From assembly GCA_015832175.1 (NCBI GenBank), contig WJXW01000004.1:3906001-3970000 (forward strand): a stretch of 64,000 bases of DNA, read 5' to 3'. Both the position numbers and the translations under genes were made by a program. Shown here one piece after another: positions 26,906 through 38,418 of this stretch. The notes beneath the pieces were generated by a model. The model searched no databases, was not told the origin of the DNA, and worked only from the letters and a program-made list of their open reading frames with translations. Positions within the stretch are counted from its first letter, which is position 1. Each line of letters opens with the position of its first letter. This DNA comes from Paraphaeosphaeria minitans. Taxonomy: Eukaryota; Ascomycota; Dothideomycetes; Pleosporales; Didymosphaeriaceae.

Positions 26906-29035
26906 ATGGAAGCTCGTATCCCAAACCTTGGGCCCTTCTCCTCGAACAAAGGACACCTCACCGTACCAGGTCTCGATCTAAGCAGCATCCCGTCCATTGC
27001 CACTTTGAGTGCGCACTTCAAGGGCGACGAGGAAGACAAGGTCAAAGCAACGTTGCGCCGTCACGGTGCTCAGCTGACCGCTGATGTCTCAAAGGTCAAA
27101 GTTCTTATTGGCAAGGTCGGCGCGCGGCGGAGGGCAGAATTTGAGCTGCGGTCTCGAAAGTTTGAGGTAGAGGAGGTAAAAGACGCGGTCGAGAAGAGGG
27201 CGGCGAGCCCCGAAGCGCATGGCACGTCACGGAAAAGAGCAAGAGTCTCCGGTGCAACAAGCAAACCCATCATTACTCACGATGAGGGGTCGACGACAGA
27301 AGAGGAAGCTGAGGAAGACTCTGAGACCGAGGACGAAGCGCCAGTAAGAACCCGAGATACCCCCATGACGTCGCCAGTAATACCGGACGAGCATCCAGCA
27401 GCACCACCCCCTATATTCGACAACCTTTCAAGCGATGACGTTCTTTGGGTGATAAAAGTCGACTGGCTTCACGAATGTCTTTCCGCAGGCCATCTGGTCC
27501 CACTCGGAGAGAATCTAGTCTACAAGTGCAAGATCAAGAAGCGGCCCCCTACACCGTTGGACACAAGTTACGCATCCATCAAAGCCAACTTCACAGCCCC
27601 TCTCAAATCAGCGTCTCAGACCCACTTGGCAACGCGTCCACGGGCATCCCCGCACATTCTAGACCGAGCAAAGGAAGACGCCCCAACCACAACCCTCAAA
27701 CGAGTAAACAACCACCAGCGCAACGACGGCCATGGCTCCCGCAGGTTTGAAGGCAAATCCTACGCCTCTAGCGCCACCAAACCCACCTTCGCCCACCAAA
27801 CTGCACACCTCCTCCAACAAACAACAAGCGACTACGAAGGCGAGGACAGCGATCTCCCACCGCCCCCCGAATGGATCGTTAACGGTGTCAAGTACGCCTG
27901 CCAGCGCTTCACTCCAGCCAACCCGCCCAACCAAGACTTCATCGAGCAGCTCAAGAAGATCCGCACCGCGCGCACCCTGATCGACGACGCCATCGGCGTC
28001 CGCGCCTACTCCTCCATCATTGCCTCCGTCGCCGCATACCCCCATAGACTGCGGCACCCGCGCGAGCTCGCGCGTATGCCGGGCTGCGACGAGAAGACCG
28101 CCGTGCTCTTCGTCGAGTGGAAGAACACAGGGAAGATCCAGGCCGTAGAAGACTACGAGAACGACGAAGCGATGAAAGTCCTGCGCGCCTTCTACGACAT
28201 CTGGGGCGTGGGCGCGAAGACAGCACGTAACTTCTACTATAACAAGGGCTGGCTAGACCTCGACGACATCATCGAGTATGGCTGGAACTCGCTTGACCGC
28301 GTCCAGCAGATCGGGGTGAAGTACTATGATGAATTCCTGTCCGGCATCCCCCGCACCGAAGTCGAGTCCATCGCCGACGTCGTCCGCCAACACGCCATCC
28401 GCCTGCGCGGCCCCCGCATCAGCGTCACCATCGTCGGCGGCTACCGTCGCGGCAAACCCGCCTCCGGCGACGTCGACATGATCGTATCCCACCCGGACCT
28501 CGCCGCCACCGCCAACCTCGTCCGCGACCTGGTAACCTCCCTCGAGACGGACGCGTGGATCACCCACACGCTCACCCTCAGCCTGCACAACACGTCCCGC
28601 GGGCAGACCACGCTGCCCTTCCGCGCAGCCCAGACGTCCGCCGGCGCTGGCTTCGACACCCTCGACAAAGCCCTCGTCGTGTGGCAGGATCCCGTCTGGC
28701 CCGCGCGCGCCGCCGACCTCGCCGCCGACCCGCGTGCCAAGAACACAAATGTCCACCGCAGAGTCGACATCATCGTCGCGCCGTGGCGCACGGTCGGGTG
28801 CGCCGTGATGGGGTGGAGCGGGGGCACGACGTTCCAGCGGGATCTGCGGCGGTACGCAAAGCACGAAAAGAGATGGAAGTTCGACAGTAGCGGGGTGCGG
28901 AGTCGGGAGACGGGGGAGGTGGTACTGTTGGAAGGGGAAGAGGGGGTGGATGGGACGGCGGAGGAGGCGGAGCGGAGAGTGTTTGAGGGGCTGGGGCTGG
29001 CGTGGGTTCCGCCGGAGATGAGGTGCACGAATTGA
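26906..29035 (+). CDS. Family X DNA polymerase (Pol4 / Pol lambda-like) with BRCT region
   Basis: Single exon, 709 residues. An N-terminal BRCT-like region is split: LSAHFKGDEEDKV and VKVLIGKV near residues 30-75, then an acidic, basic-patched insert, then the BRCT ending VIKVDWLHECLSAG near 181-195. After a disordered linker come the 8-kDa and HhH segments (IRTARTLIDDAIGVRAYSSI, LARMPGCDEKTAVLF, WGVGAKTARNFY). The palm has GGYRRGKPASGDVDMI with metal-binding Asp522 and Asp524, and the third aspartate Asp621 in RRVDIIVAPW. All catalytic carboxylates are thus present. Family members fill gaps in non-homologous end joining and base excision repair in the nucleus. The thumb motif is WSGGTTFQRDLRRYA rather than the usual TGS..FNR. 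Confidence 0.92.
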   Translation: MEARIPNLGPFSSNKGHLTVPGLDLSSIPSIATLSAHFKGDEEDKVKATLRRHGAQLTADVSKVKVLIGKVGARRRAEFELRSRKFEVEEVKDAVEKRAASPEAHGTSRKRARVSGATSKPIITHDEGSTTEEEAEEDSETEDEAPVRTRDTPMTSPVIPDEHPAAPPPIFDNLSSDDVLWVIKVDWLHECLSAGHLVPLGENLVYKCKIKKRPPTPLDTSYASIKANFTAPLKSASQTHLATRPRASPHILDRAKEDAPTTTLKRVNNHQRNDGHGSRRFEGKSYASSATKPTFAHQTAHLLQQTTSDYEGEDSDLPPPPEWIVNGVKYACQRFTPANPPNQDFIEQLKKIRTARTLIDDAIGVRAYSSIIASVAAYPHRLRHPRELARMPGCDEKTAVLFVEWKNTGKIQAVEDYENDEAMKVLRAFYDIWGVGAKTARNFYYNKGWLDLDDIIEYGWNSLDRVQQIGVKYYDEFLSGIPRTEVESIADVVRQHAIRLRGPRISVTIVGGYRRGKPASGDVDMIVSHPDLAATANLVRDLVTSLETDAWITHTLTLSLHNTSRGQTTLPFRAAQTSAGAGFDTLDKALVVWQDPVWPARAADLAADPRAKNTNVHRRVDIIVAPWRTVGCAVMGWSGGTTFQRDLRRYAKHEKRWKFDSSGVRSRETGEVVLLEGEEGVDGTAEEAERRVFEGLGLAWVPPEMRCTN

Positions 29036-29548
29036 ACGAGAGAGTATCTCGGAAAAGTGCTTGGGTTTGTTTCGTGTTGCTTTGATTGGCAACGACGTCG
29101 GCTGCAAGGTCGTCCGCCAGTCTCTCAGAAGCAATACATGCGTAGAAAAAATCTCGAAACATGTTCCTTTCAACGGCATGTCCTGGATCTAACCAACACG
29201 CAATGTCACATCGCCAGCCCCATCATGCAAACGCCTTCCATACTCATAAGTCTATGGCCATATACCGGGCGTGTTCCTGATGCGCTATCTCCGGACACCC
29301 ATTCGCCACCCCACCGACTCGCTCAAAACTTCATCTCCCACTAATCAGCGTCGTTTTCAAAATCGTTTCCAGGGTCCGACGACCTACGGCGAAGTGGGCG
29401 ATGCGGTATTCCCGGATGCACCAAAAGCGAAGAGGACAAAAGCGAAGAAGACAAAAGCGGTAGCGACGACTTGCCGCCGATTCTACTCTCTACACCGCTT
29501 GTTAGCCGACTGCAGAAGTCAAGTTTTGAATGCCGAGCTCAGCTCAGC
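29036..29548. other. Intergenic, convergent 3' ends of Pol X and CSN6
   Basis: Holds a 15-16-nt direct repeat (AAAGCGAAGARGACA, two and a half copies around 29424-29460) and a short AGCTC repeat near 29535. No gene supported. Confidence 0.55.
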
Positions 29549-30909
29549 TCAGCTCCATTGGTCCGCGCGAAACTGCCGCGACGCTCCCCCTCCCATGATC
29601 GTGTCGAAGTACTGTCCACCACCCTCATATCCTCCGCCCATCATCGAGCTCATTCCGCCCACGCCTCGTCTAGATTGGCTCTTACCGGTCTCAACGATTT
29701 GGCTCTTCTTGCCCAAATCCCGCGCTGCAGACACCGAGTTTGTGATGGATGAAAGCAGTTGGACGAGCTGGACGTCTGAAGCTTCTTGTTGAGACTCGAG
29801 TGTGAAAGCTTCGACATCGGGCGGTGCAAGAATGTTGATACGGGCGAGCATGGCGGAGACGCTGCGGAGGATTGAGTGGTTAAGCGGGAGAGGGTGATCG
29901 TTGGAAGGGGGTGGGTCTCTTGAGAGGGCAGGGTCGGAGATGTAGGATGGCGGGAGGGAGGCGAGGTAGGTGCGGAGGAGCGAGATGCGGCGGCTCAGCA
30001 TACGGATGGCGTTCATCTTCGCAGTCAGTGTTGACAGCAACTCCTCGTCTTCCGCAGTCAACACGGCGGACTCGTCGATGGTCTCATCCTTGGCCTCTTT
30101 TTGCTTTCCTTTGGCCTTCCTGTCCTTTTCCTCTGTAGCCTTCCCGCCTTTGCCTTTTGATGCAGCAGATGAGCCTTCGACAGCGGTAGCATTGCCACCT
30201 CCGCGTGCCACGAAGTCCACGGCAATCATTTCTGCCTCGCCTGTCTCAACCGTGTATACGAGCTCCCTGAACTTCAGCGCTTTGTTCTGTAAAGCGCCGT
30301 CGATATCCATCGCCTTGTCGTTTTCGCCGCCGGCTGCATTCTCGTAGACTGTCTCGTACAGAGTGAGTGGCAGCTTCCCGGCAGTCGTAGCTTCCGAGTG
30401 TGCGTCGGAGGGGTGGAACAGGCACAGGATCGGCGAGTCGGTGAGCTCTGATATGCGGTTGTGGATGGGTAGTATCTCGGGCGTTGGGCCTGTGGGCGGG
30501 GCGAGAGTGAACCAGGCAACAATGTCGAGCTGCGGTTGCTTGTGGACGTCCTTGTCTTTGCACAGTTAGCGACGATTCCTCGATTGTCGCTTTGCACGTG
30601 AGAGCTTGAGTGCTCGGGAAAAGTAGACGTACAGTCATCCAACCGCTTCATGAACCACTCGTCATCGAGAACCACGTCGTCGTGCTCATTCGACACCAGC
30701 TTCGCCTGGAACGCAACTTCCATAGTGACCTCGTGGCCATTCTGCTGACCAAGGATGGCTCCGACTATAGGACCTTGTTGTTGTCGGAGTGTATGTCGCG
30801 TAATGCAGTCGGTGATTGTGAGCAGCACTAGCGGGTGCAGCTGTACCGTCGGGCTTGTGTCCGAAGCGCGCGTGTTGGACACGAGTGGGTTTTGGGAATC
30901 GCCCGCCAT
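29549..30909 (-). CDS. csnF: COP9 signalosome subunit 6 (MPN- protein)
   Basis: Two exons on the minus strand, 30909-30633 and 30555-29549, with a 77-nt intron, give 427 residues. The acceptor is fixed by phase: the joined sequence reads RLDDYKDVHKQPQLDIVAWF, which matches the family. The nearby alternative AG would create a stop. The MPN domain opens with VQLHPLVLLTITDCITRH and QQQGPIVGAILGQQNGHEV. The metal-binding HxHx7SxxD of active JAMM proteases is absent, as normal for subunit 6. The C-terminal half, with an added lysine/glutamate-rich insert (AASKGKGGKATEEKDRKAKG), carries the helical MIT-like region. CSN removes Nedd8 from cullins; in fungi it controls development and secondary metabolism. 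Confidence 0.9.
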
Positions 30910-32038
30910 GTTTGTGGGTGTATGCGTTTAAGAGTCTTCGTGCGGCAAAAAGTGTTTGCGTGAGCGGGCTTGAAGGGTGGTGTTGCTCCTGTAGGTTCCT
31001 GGAGAGGCGAGCGCGGGGAGCTTGTCCACGATCTAGACTAGGCAGCTCCAACCAACGCGGGCAGCAGCAAACACCAGCGGAGCCCGGCCGATCCATGCTC
31101 CGTAGCACGTGATCACGCGTCTCACCCGCCCTCACCCGCCCTCACCCTGGAGCTTCCACATCGAATTACGAGGCAAATTCACCGCAGCGAGCGATCGCGG
31201 TGTTTGGATTAGGCCATACCATCCAAGCACATTGAGCCCTGACCATTACGCCCTTGGCCTTCATGTGTGCCACCATCTCAGATGATGAACGACGAACGCA
31301 CGCAGCAGATCTTACCTTGGTCTTGGCTATGGTCGATGAGAGAGCCCCCCTGCTGTCTCAAGTTGACAGCGTGAGCCCCCTCTTTGCGATCAACGGCTTG
31401 AATGTGGTTTGCTGGGGGTAGGACGCGGATTGCGCGAGGAGATAGAGACCTGGCGTGAGAGACTGGTGATTGGGAGGGTGGCGAATATAGGTGTAGCAGG
31501 GAGTCGTGATATTTGAATTGCCAATATCTACCGTGGAGTCTGGACCAGACTGAGTCTGAGTCCCGCGGAGGGCAGAATTTCTGACGCTCAAGTTTCACGC
31601 GGATACGACTCATCAACACAACACATTCATCACTTGACGTGATAAATTGGCACACTGCAGTCTAGTGTCCCATTACCTTATCCCCTCGCCATTACAATCC
31701 TTTTTGCAATTTCCTCTCGACACTGCTTCTCCGCCTGCTCATCCCCCCTCCCCCTAATACTTATATATAGCGATGGAACCCGAAAGCAACAAGCAAACCT
31801 GGTATCTCCACCTGTATCCAACCAAAGTGAATCAGCAAAACACACTCGTTCGTAATACCAACGCCAGACTCTCCATTACTCTCCCAGACCCTCTATTTCT
31901 AACTCTTAATCTCTCAACCCAGCCCAACCAGAAGATAACGAAACACTGAAACACGTCGCTGGGAATCGTGGTTCGAAAAAAGAAAAAAAGGCGGTAAGTA
32001 TACGTCGACCAAAATCGGTTTCGGACCATCCAACTCGT
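30910..32038. other. Intergenic 1.1 kb
   Basis: The part next to 30909 is the CSN6 promoter, and the part next to 32039 is the 3' flank of the polyol dehydrogenase gene. Two direct CCGCCCTCAC copies occur near 31126-31145. No gene supported. Confidence 0.5.
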
Positions 32039-33429
32039 TCAGTTCTCCACCAGGATCTTGATTACCAGTCTACCGTCCTTGTCTGTCGTTTTCCCCGCAA
32101 GTTCAAAGGCTTCCTTGGCAGCCGCGAGCCCGCGGAACCGGTGCGTGACCATGTTGTCAAGACTGGGTAGTGCGCCGGAGGAGAGAATCTTGATGCCGGT
32201 AGGATATGTGTTCGCGTACCGGAAGATGCCGATAATGTCGACTTCTTTCAGATGCGAGGCAGACATGGGAAGGGTCTGGATCGGGGTTCCCATGCCGACC
32301 ATGATGAGCTTACCGCCGGGTCTGGTAGACTTGATGAAGATGTTAGCATTAGATCCTGTGTTGTGATGCTGAACACAACTTACATAGAGGCCGGCCTGCA
32401 TGCAAATCTCCTTTCCTGTGCAGTCGAACGTCACATGGGCGCCTTCGAAATCCAGATCGTTCAGCGAGGCGATTTGCATCACGTCTTCGGCGAGTTCTTT
32501 TGCGGCGGCCATCTTCTCCGCCGTCTCCGACAAATGTCTCCGCGGGTGGACGATGTAGCCCTTGTGCGCGAAGCCATTAGCCAGAGCGTAGTTTACACGC
32601 CCGCTGTCGATGTCGGCAATGACTACTGTCGTAGCACCTGACAGCTTAGCCATAGCTGCCGTCAGCAGGCCTACGGTGCCGGCACCAAACACGGTCACAG
32701 TATCGCCCTGCTCTATTGACGCCCTGCGGGTAGCATGTATGGCAACGGAGAGGGGCTCGAGCAGAGCCGCAGATTCCATGGAGACATGCTGGGGGATCCT
32801 AGCGCGCGACGTTAGGATTTTTGCTTTTTGCAACGCAACGGCTCATGCAAGACATACTTGTGGCACCACTTAGCGGGATGATTGATGCGTTCCTGGAGCG
32901 TACCCTGAAAATGAGGCACAGATTTGGCGCTACTCCGGAACCTCATGCCCGGGCAAAGGTTATATCGACCACGCTGACATGACCGACAATTGTCGCACGG
33001 CACACCGACCTCGAGCGCCACTCGCTCGCCAATCTGGAAGCCAGTGACAGCCTCGCCAATGGCCACTACAACCCCAGCAGACTCGTGGCCTAGAGATAGC
33101 GGCTGCACGGCCTGGAGATCGCCGTTGCGGAACTTGCTGTAGTAAGAGACATCGCTCCCGCACACGCCAGTAGCCTTGATAGCAACCTGCAATTCCTGGG
33201 GTCCCGGGCCTGAAATGTGTCGGGTTTCCTATTTGGTACCGTTAGTATCTGCCTACGACACAAAGCACCCCCACGAACAGTGGGAGTGTGGGATGTAGTG
33301 GACGCAACAGGGAAAGCTTACGAGTCGCAAATCCCTTGGCCCATACAGGACGGACGCAACTACAGTAGAAGGTTTGGAGTAGTGCCGCGCAGGGATAGGA
33401 TAGATATCTGCTAAGGCGGAGGGAGCCAT
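32039..33429 (-). CDS. Zinc-dependent polyol dehydrogenase (sorbitol/xylitol dehydrogenase type)
   Basis: Four exons on the minus strand, 33429-33322, 33228-32858, 32798-32384 and 32329-32039, give 394 residues. The start exon (MAPSALADIY...) is only 36 codons long. Catalytic zinc ligands appear as Cys59 in GVCGSD and His84-Glu85 in LGHESAG. The structural zinc site has Cys114, 117, 120 and 128 (CDNCRSCQRGRYNLC). The Rossmann loop is VFGAGTVGLLTA, followed by VVIADIDSGR, whose aspartate favours NAD+ over NADP+. This fits the sorbitol/xylitol/L-arabinitol dehydrogenase branch of medium-chain dehydrogenases, which oxidise polyols to ketoses in the cytosol. Which polyol is used is not decided. 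The third intron (54 nt) is a multiple of three without a stop. Confidence 0.9.
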
Positions 33430-36400
33430 TGCGAAAGACTTTGATGGGTAGGCACGGGAGGGAAGAGGAAGGAGGAGATGGCTCGGTAGACCACCCCGCG
33501 GGCGGCGTGGAGGCTGATATACATGTTGGAAACTACCCGCAATGACGGCAAGCTAAGCCAGGCTCCTTCTGCTTGGTGCGTCGGCGCGAGATAGCAGTGG
33601 TAGGTAGAAGAATGAAGCAGAGCATCCACGTCATCTGCTCGGCGGGTCAATTTGGCGGGTAGTACATGATTAGGGATGCGCAGAGCACGCACTTGTCGGG
33701 ATGGCTGCTGCATCGCGTAGCCTCTTTTCTTTAGCCCCGTCGAACTGTTATATAAGATCCATGGATGAGGCCACATCTGTTGCTGTAACGAGAAGTGCTC
33801 GGACCAGGTGGAGCAAGCATGCGATGCCATGAGTCGCTTGGCCAGCAAAGCTAGGTACCTAGACATGCACCTCGTTCGACAGTATTTCTACCGGATCAGC
33901 AGCTCGAGAGCTCCTCAATGCATCGAATGTTGGGAGCTTTCTGACAGCAAATCGGCGCTGTGCAACTGCGATAAGGCAGCATTGGCGTTGGCGCTGGATC
34001 TTGGTTAGGTAGGTATGTCGGCTGCATATTATAGACGGCAAGGTTCAGTGGAGTACGGTACAGTAGGTACGCGGTATCTGGCTGCAGTATATCGGACGGT
34101 AAGCATGGCTACCTACCGGTAGCTGCAGCGGGCGAATCTTCCCTCGACAGACATAGCGCATGATGACCGTTCAGGCTGATATGCGGGCTGGCCGAGACGG
34201 TCGCACCTAGAGCTGTTTTCATCGACAGTGCGATACTGCGAATCAGGAGGTATGAATGATGACCTGCTCGACCGGCCCGTCCTTCTCTGCACCATCCGCA
34301 GAGCTGATGTCGCGTGCTGTAGGAAAAAGCATTGGGTTCCATTATCTGACTCGACCGCGATCTCTTGAGTTTCGAACGCGATCGTGTTCGAATGGGGAGT
34401 TCTCGGTTTGGTATTGCGTGCGAGCACATCTCGATCGGGCCAAATGTCAAAGTATAATGGATGCGGGTATATTCAGGGGCAAGTCGCCGTTGGACGGCTC
34501 GCCTCAGGAAAGGGTGCGACGCCGTTAGACCGCATCGACGAAGCGGTAGCGCGTTTGGTACGTACCTCTTGCCCATGGGCCATGCCCTGCGACCAGGAAG
34601 TGGTAGGTACCTAGTCGAGTGGGCCACGCCCTGGTCATGCATGGCGGCACTCTACCGAGACAATTGACGGAATATCGAGTGGATTTACCAATGGCCTGGG
34701 ACAGAGGTGCAGGATGAACTTATCGTTGTCTCAATCGTGCCTATCTACCTACTCGCCGTGACATTTTCTGACGACGGAGCTGCGCATCCAAGGTAGATAC
34801 AGTACACTGCACAGTGTACAGTACCGTCTAGCCGTCAGCCAAACCAGAGCAAGGCCACGCACGGTACGTACGCCGGGGTACCATCGGGTAGTCTACGGAC
34901 CGCAACACGGCCCTTTGGCATGTGGGCGTACCTAAACGGGGAACTGGTTTCTCCTCAAGAGTGAGGGCGTGCAACCCATGCATCGGTAGGTAATCACCTC
35001 AAGTCCGCTCCATCGCCCATCCGTGCAAGAGCGTGCGCGAGAAAGCGGGACAGCTGTGCGAATCGACGACGATGGTGTGGATCGATCGCCAGTCCAGCCG
35101 GTGAATCAATGTGGTGGTGGTGCCAAAAAGTGACCAGTCGAGACCCATGTGCTGCCGGCGGTAGGCTTGTACTACAGAACAATCTACCCTTTGGCACGAT
35201 GCGATTGTTGGGAGCAGCTTCACTTTCCTCGCGACTCAATCATGGCATGCCCCGGAGGAAGTCCGTGGACCGGAAAAAGGAGCAGCGAGCACAGGAGATC
35301 GCGGACGGCGAGCCACCGCGAAGATTGTCTTCATCTCGTACGGTAGGTATACGAGAGAACGCTGGCTATTCTGAGCACGCCTTAATACGTGCGCTATGCG
35401 CCGCACACATCAGGTCCTTTCAGCCAGTTGAATCGTGTAGCCGGGCGTTGTGCAAATGCAATCGAATAACGGCCAGCCTTGCAACCAACTGATAAGGCAC
35501 GTTGCGATTGTCCAGGAATTTAAATTGCAAAGCCGCATTTCTACCATGCCAGATCTGCACTAGACGTCACATACGATACCGCAAGTATTATCACTGCATG
35601 ATGGGAGACCCTGGACGTTCAGGAGTCAGGACAGGTAGGTAGCGAAAGACCGAGGGCAAGCCAAGCCCTGCACGCACTGCTCGAAGCGGTATCGTCGAGC
35701 TTCGTGCCTTGCAAGGTATCAAATCCTAGTCGCTGGTACGAGAGTATGCGGTATTCGATGTGAAAGCCATCAGATGGGTCCGTTGCCAGCCTTCTAGAGT
35801 TCGCAAGTGTGCCAGGATGGAGACCATGCCGCAAACCAAATCATGGCTATAGCTAGGTAGGTATCTACCGTGTCGTAGTGCTGCCTGCGTCAGTATCACG
35901 TCTCAAGCCAACAGTCTCCAAGCCTTTGAACAGGGCCATGGTCCATGGAGGAACGCGCACCATGACGGACCACGCAACGTGTCCCAATCGAGACCTGTGA
36001 GTGAGCCATCGGTTGACTCTTCGCACGCCTTAAAGTTACACTGACATTAGGCGAAAGCATGCGGGGGAAATGAACCTCCGCTCCTCCCGTGCCAAATGCA
36101 TCGGACCCTCGACGTTCCAACCGCTCACGACTGCCCTCGTTGAGATTCCACGACGGCTCCGGCGCCAAGTCTTTCGCGATGTGATATCGATACCTGGCTT
36201 CAGTTCAGGTAGCGAAAGCCACCATGCAAGTGAATACAGTTGTGGCGCACATTTCGGTATCATGGCGATTATGGTTAGCCCACCGAGCTAATGCTTGCTC
36301 TCAGTCATGTACCAGTAGGTACATGTGTCTTTCGGCGAGCATAGTGGGTCGCTCGAATCGAAAACTTTGTGTTCATGCTCTCCGAAGCGAGCGATTGGAA

Positions 36401-36676
36401 TTGAAACTTTTGAAGGAAGTGCATGACAACTGTGCTGCCCCACAAGCGCTTGCGCTGAGTTGTATGCTCTCTATCTCGGCTAACGTGCTGGCCGATATCG
36501 CACTTGTATAACAGCCTAGGAAGTAGAGATACTTCCCCGCTGGAGTGACCGAGAACGCGGGCACGCATGCACCTCGTACACACCACATGTAAGGAGACCC
36601 TGTGGCACTAGATGGAACCCCACTACCCGCAGTCCCCGTCCTCGATACGATGACACGATAAGCTTGCTGTCGGAGC
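33430..36676. other. Gene-free 3.2 kb rich in TAGGTA/TACCTA words
   Basis: No coding region supported on either strand between the polyol dehydrogenase start and the epoxide hydrolase stop. TAGGTA or TACCTA words recur near 34005-34016, 34061-34070, 34109-34117, 34600-34612, 34744, 34986, 35634, 35855-35869 and 36314. A TTATATAA element lies at 33748-33755. A small perfect inverted repeat is listed separately. Confidence 0.55.
34802..34819. repeat. Inverted repeat, 8-bp arms
   Basis: GTACACTG and CAGTGTAC separated by CA form a perfect 8-bp dyad. It could be a dimeric transcription factor site or chance. No gene start is nearby. Confidence 0.6.
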
Positions 36677-38418
36677 TTACAAAGAGCTCCGGTTTCCTAA
36701 GCTCTGTTTGCCGAGCCAGCTTGCAATGATTGCGTTCACCTTTTCTGGCGTCTGAGTAAGTGCCCAGTGCGAAGCATTCACTTCGCCTCTGGTTAGGTTC
36801 GGGATAAACTTCTCCATGCCTTTCGACATCTCCGGCCGGAGGACGTTGTCATTGGTAGCTTGGATAAAGAGCAGCGGTTGTTCAATCTTCTTCTTGTCAA
36901 GAAGACTTTCGGAAATGTCAGCGAAGTTACGTCAAGGATCGGTATCTGACGACTCACGCCTGGTCATGCTCCCAATTGACTTTGCGCGTGCGATACCAGT
37001 TCACTAATACTCGTCAGCTGTGGTAGTAGATCTGTTGAGAGGCGTGGCAACTCACCAGGGCCGTGGATTCCGTGGCGACTGTACTCTCGCACGTAGTGAT
37101 CAAGGATCTGAGATCGTCAGCCTATGTATCAATGTCCCACACCTCTGACCCGCGTCCTCAAGGACGCATACACCTGTCATCTTGGCTGTCTGAACCCTGG
37201 GTAACTTGACGGTTCAAATCGTTGAGCGGCCACACAAAATCGTAGAATAATGCGGAGAAGACGATCTGTCCCTTAATGCGCTTCTATCGGGACGTATACC
37301 CGCGACCCAAGGGCGCGTAAACACCGAGAAATGGTGTTATCCACGTGGAAAGAGATCACCGGCTAACAGCTTACCTTGCCATTAAGAATGTTGCTTTCTT
37401 CAATGTGGGGAAGCTTGTCGAACAGAACTCCCTTGTTCGGATCAAATGCAGTTTCGCCACTAGGCGTACGTCCTCCATATATGGCTCTGAGAAACTGTCT
37501 TATTGAGTGCTCATTATTGACGTGTTTCTCCACTTCACCAGAAGCGAGGTGGATCTGGTAGCCAAACTGAGGCAAGAGTTTGCGGACGAGGTCCTCGTTC
37601 GACATGTAGCCCTCGGAGGGTGGCATATATGGCGTACAGACCACAAAGACATGAGATATGAGTTCAGGGTGCCTGTATGATGTCAGGCGTGGGGGTCGGG
37701 GTCAAGGTCCCTGCCTCTAGAACGTAACTCACCATTGCGCAGTGCGGTACACAATCATGCCTCCCCAATCATGGCCACCCAAGATGATCTGCTGTGCACC
37801 GATCACTTTGGCAAGCTCCGCAATATCATCCGCAGCTCGTTTGTAGGAGTATAGGGAAAGATCGTTTGGTGGGACCTCTGGAGCATCCTATATCTGAAGC
37901 TCAGCCTTGACGTCTGCCAATAAGTAGGGTACGCTCTCGCAGCCAAGGGTATACGTGGGGCGTGGATCAGCCACCTATTTTGAACGGTGGCGAGGATGGA
38001 ACATGGCCATCTAGGTATGTGATGTCTCGAAAGTGCAAGTTCGGATTGGTGAAGCGTACCGTGCCTCCATATCCCATCATATCTGGAACAACAACCCTGA
38101 AGCCCATGTCCAACAGAAGCGGTATCTGGTAGCGCCATCCTGCTGAGCCACAATCGGGCCAACCGTGAATCTGTTACAAACTCCCCGTTAGTGAATGAGC
38201 TCGTTCACCACAGCTCTCGCACTCGCGACCCGCTTTCGTTTATCCACCGGCTGAATGGTCTGTGATAGGGTGAAGTAGAGGCTCACCAGGAATACGGTAG
38301 CTTTGTACTGACCGCCCGGGGGCTCACCATACAGGTAGTGGTAATTGTGGCCATTCAGAGAGCTGTTGCAGTGCTCGACTCTGCTGTCCGAGACTGGATC
38401 TATTGGTTGCAAAGTCAT
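36677..38418 (-). CDS. Epoxide hydrolase (alpha/beta hydrolase fold)
   Basis: Seven exons on the minus strand, 38418-38287, 38170-38060, 37887-37733, 37672-37375, 37107-37056, 37003-36958 and 36905-36677, give 340 residues in one continuous frame. The oxyanion motif is His46-Gly-Trp-Pro, the nucleophile is Asp121 in GGHDWGG, the cap region reads [16 protein letters not shown], and the [20 protein letters not shown] block is typical of epoxide hydrolases. Asp285 (ATNDNVLRP) and His312 (NASHWAL) complete the triad. Members convert epoxides to diols in detoxification or secondary metabolism. Introns are 116, 172, 60, 267, 52, 52 and so on; the 172- and 267-nt ones are long for this genome. Every junction keeps the expected family sequence, which supports an intact gene. 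Confidence 0.85.

Noticed and set aside
31773..31949. 58-codon ORF beside a TATATATA string
   Set aside because: The TATA-like string is only a few bases before the ATG, so transcription would begin after the start codon; no conserved motif.
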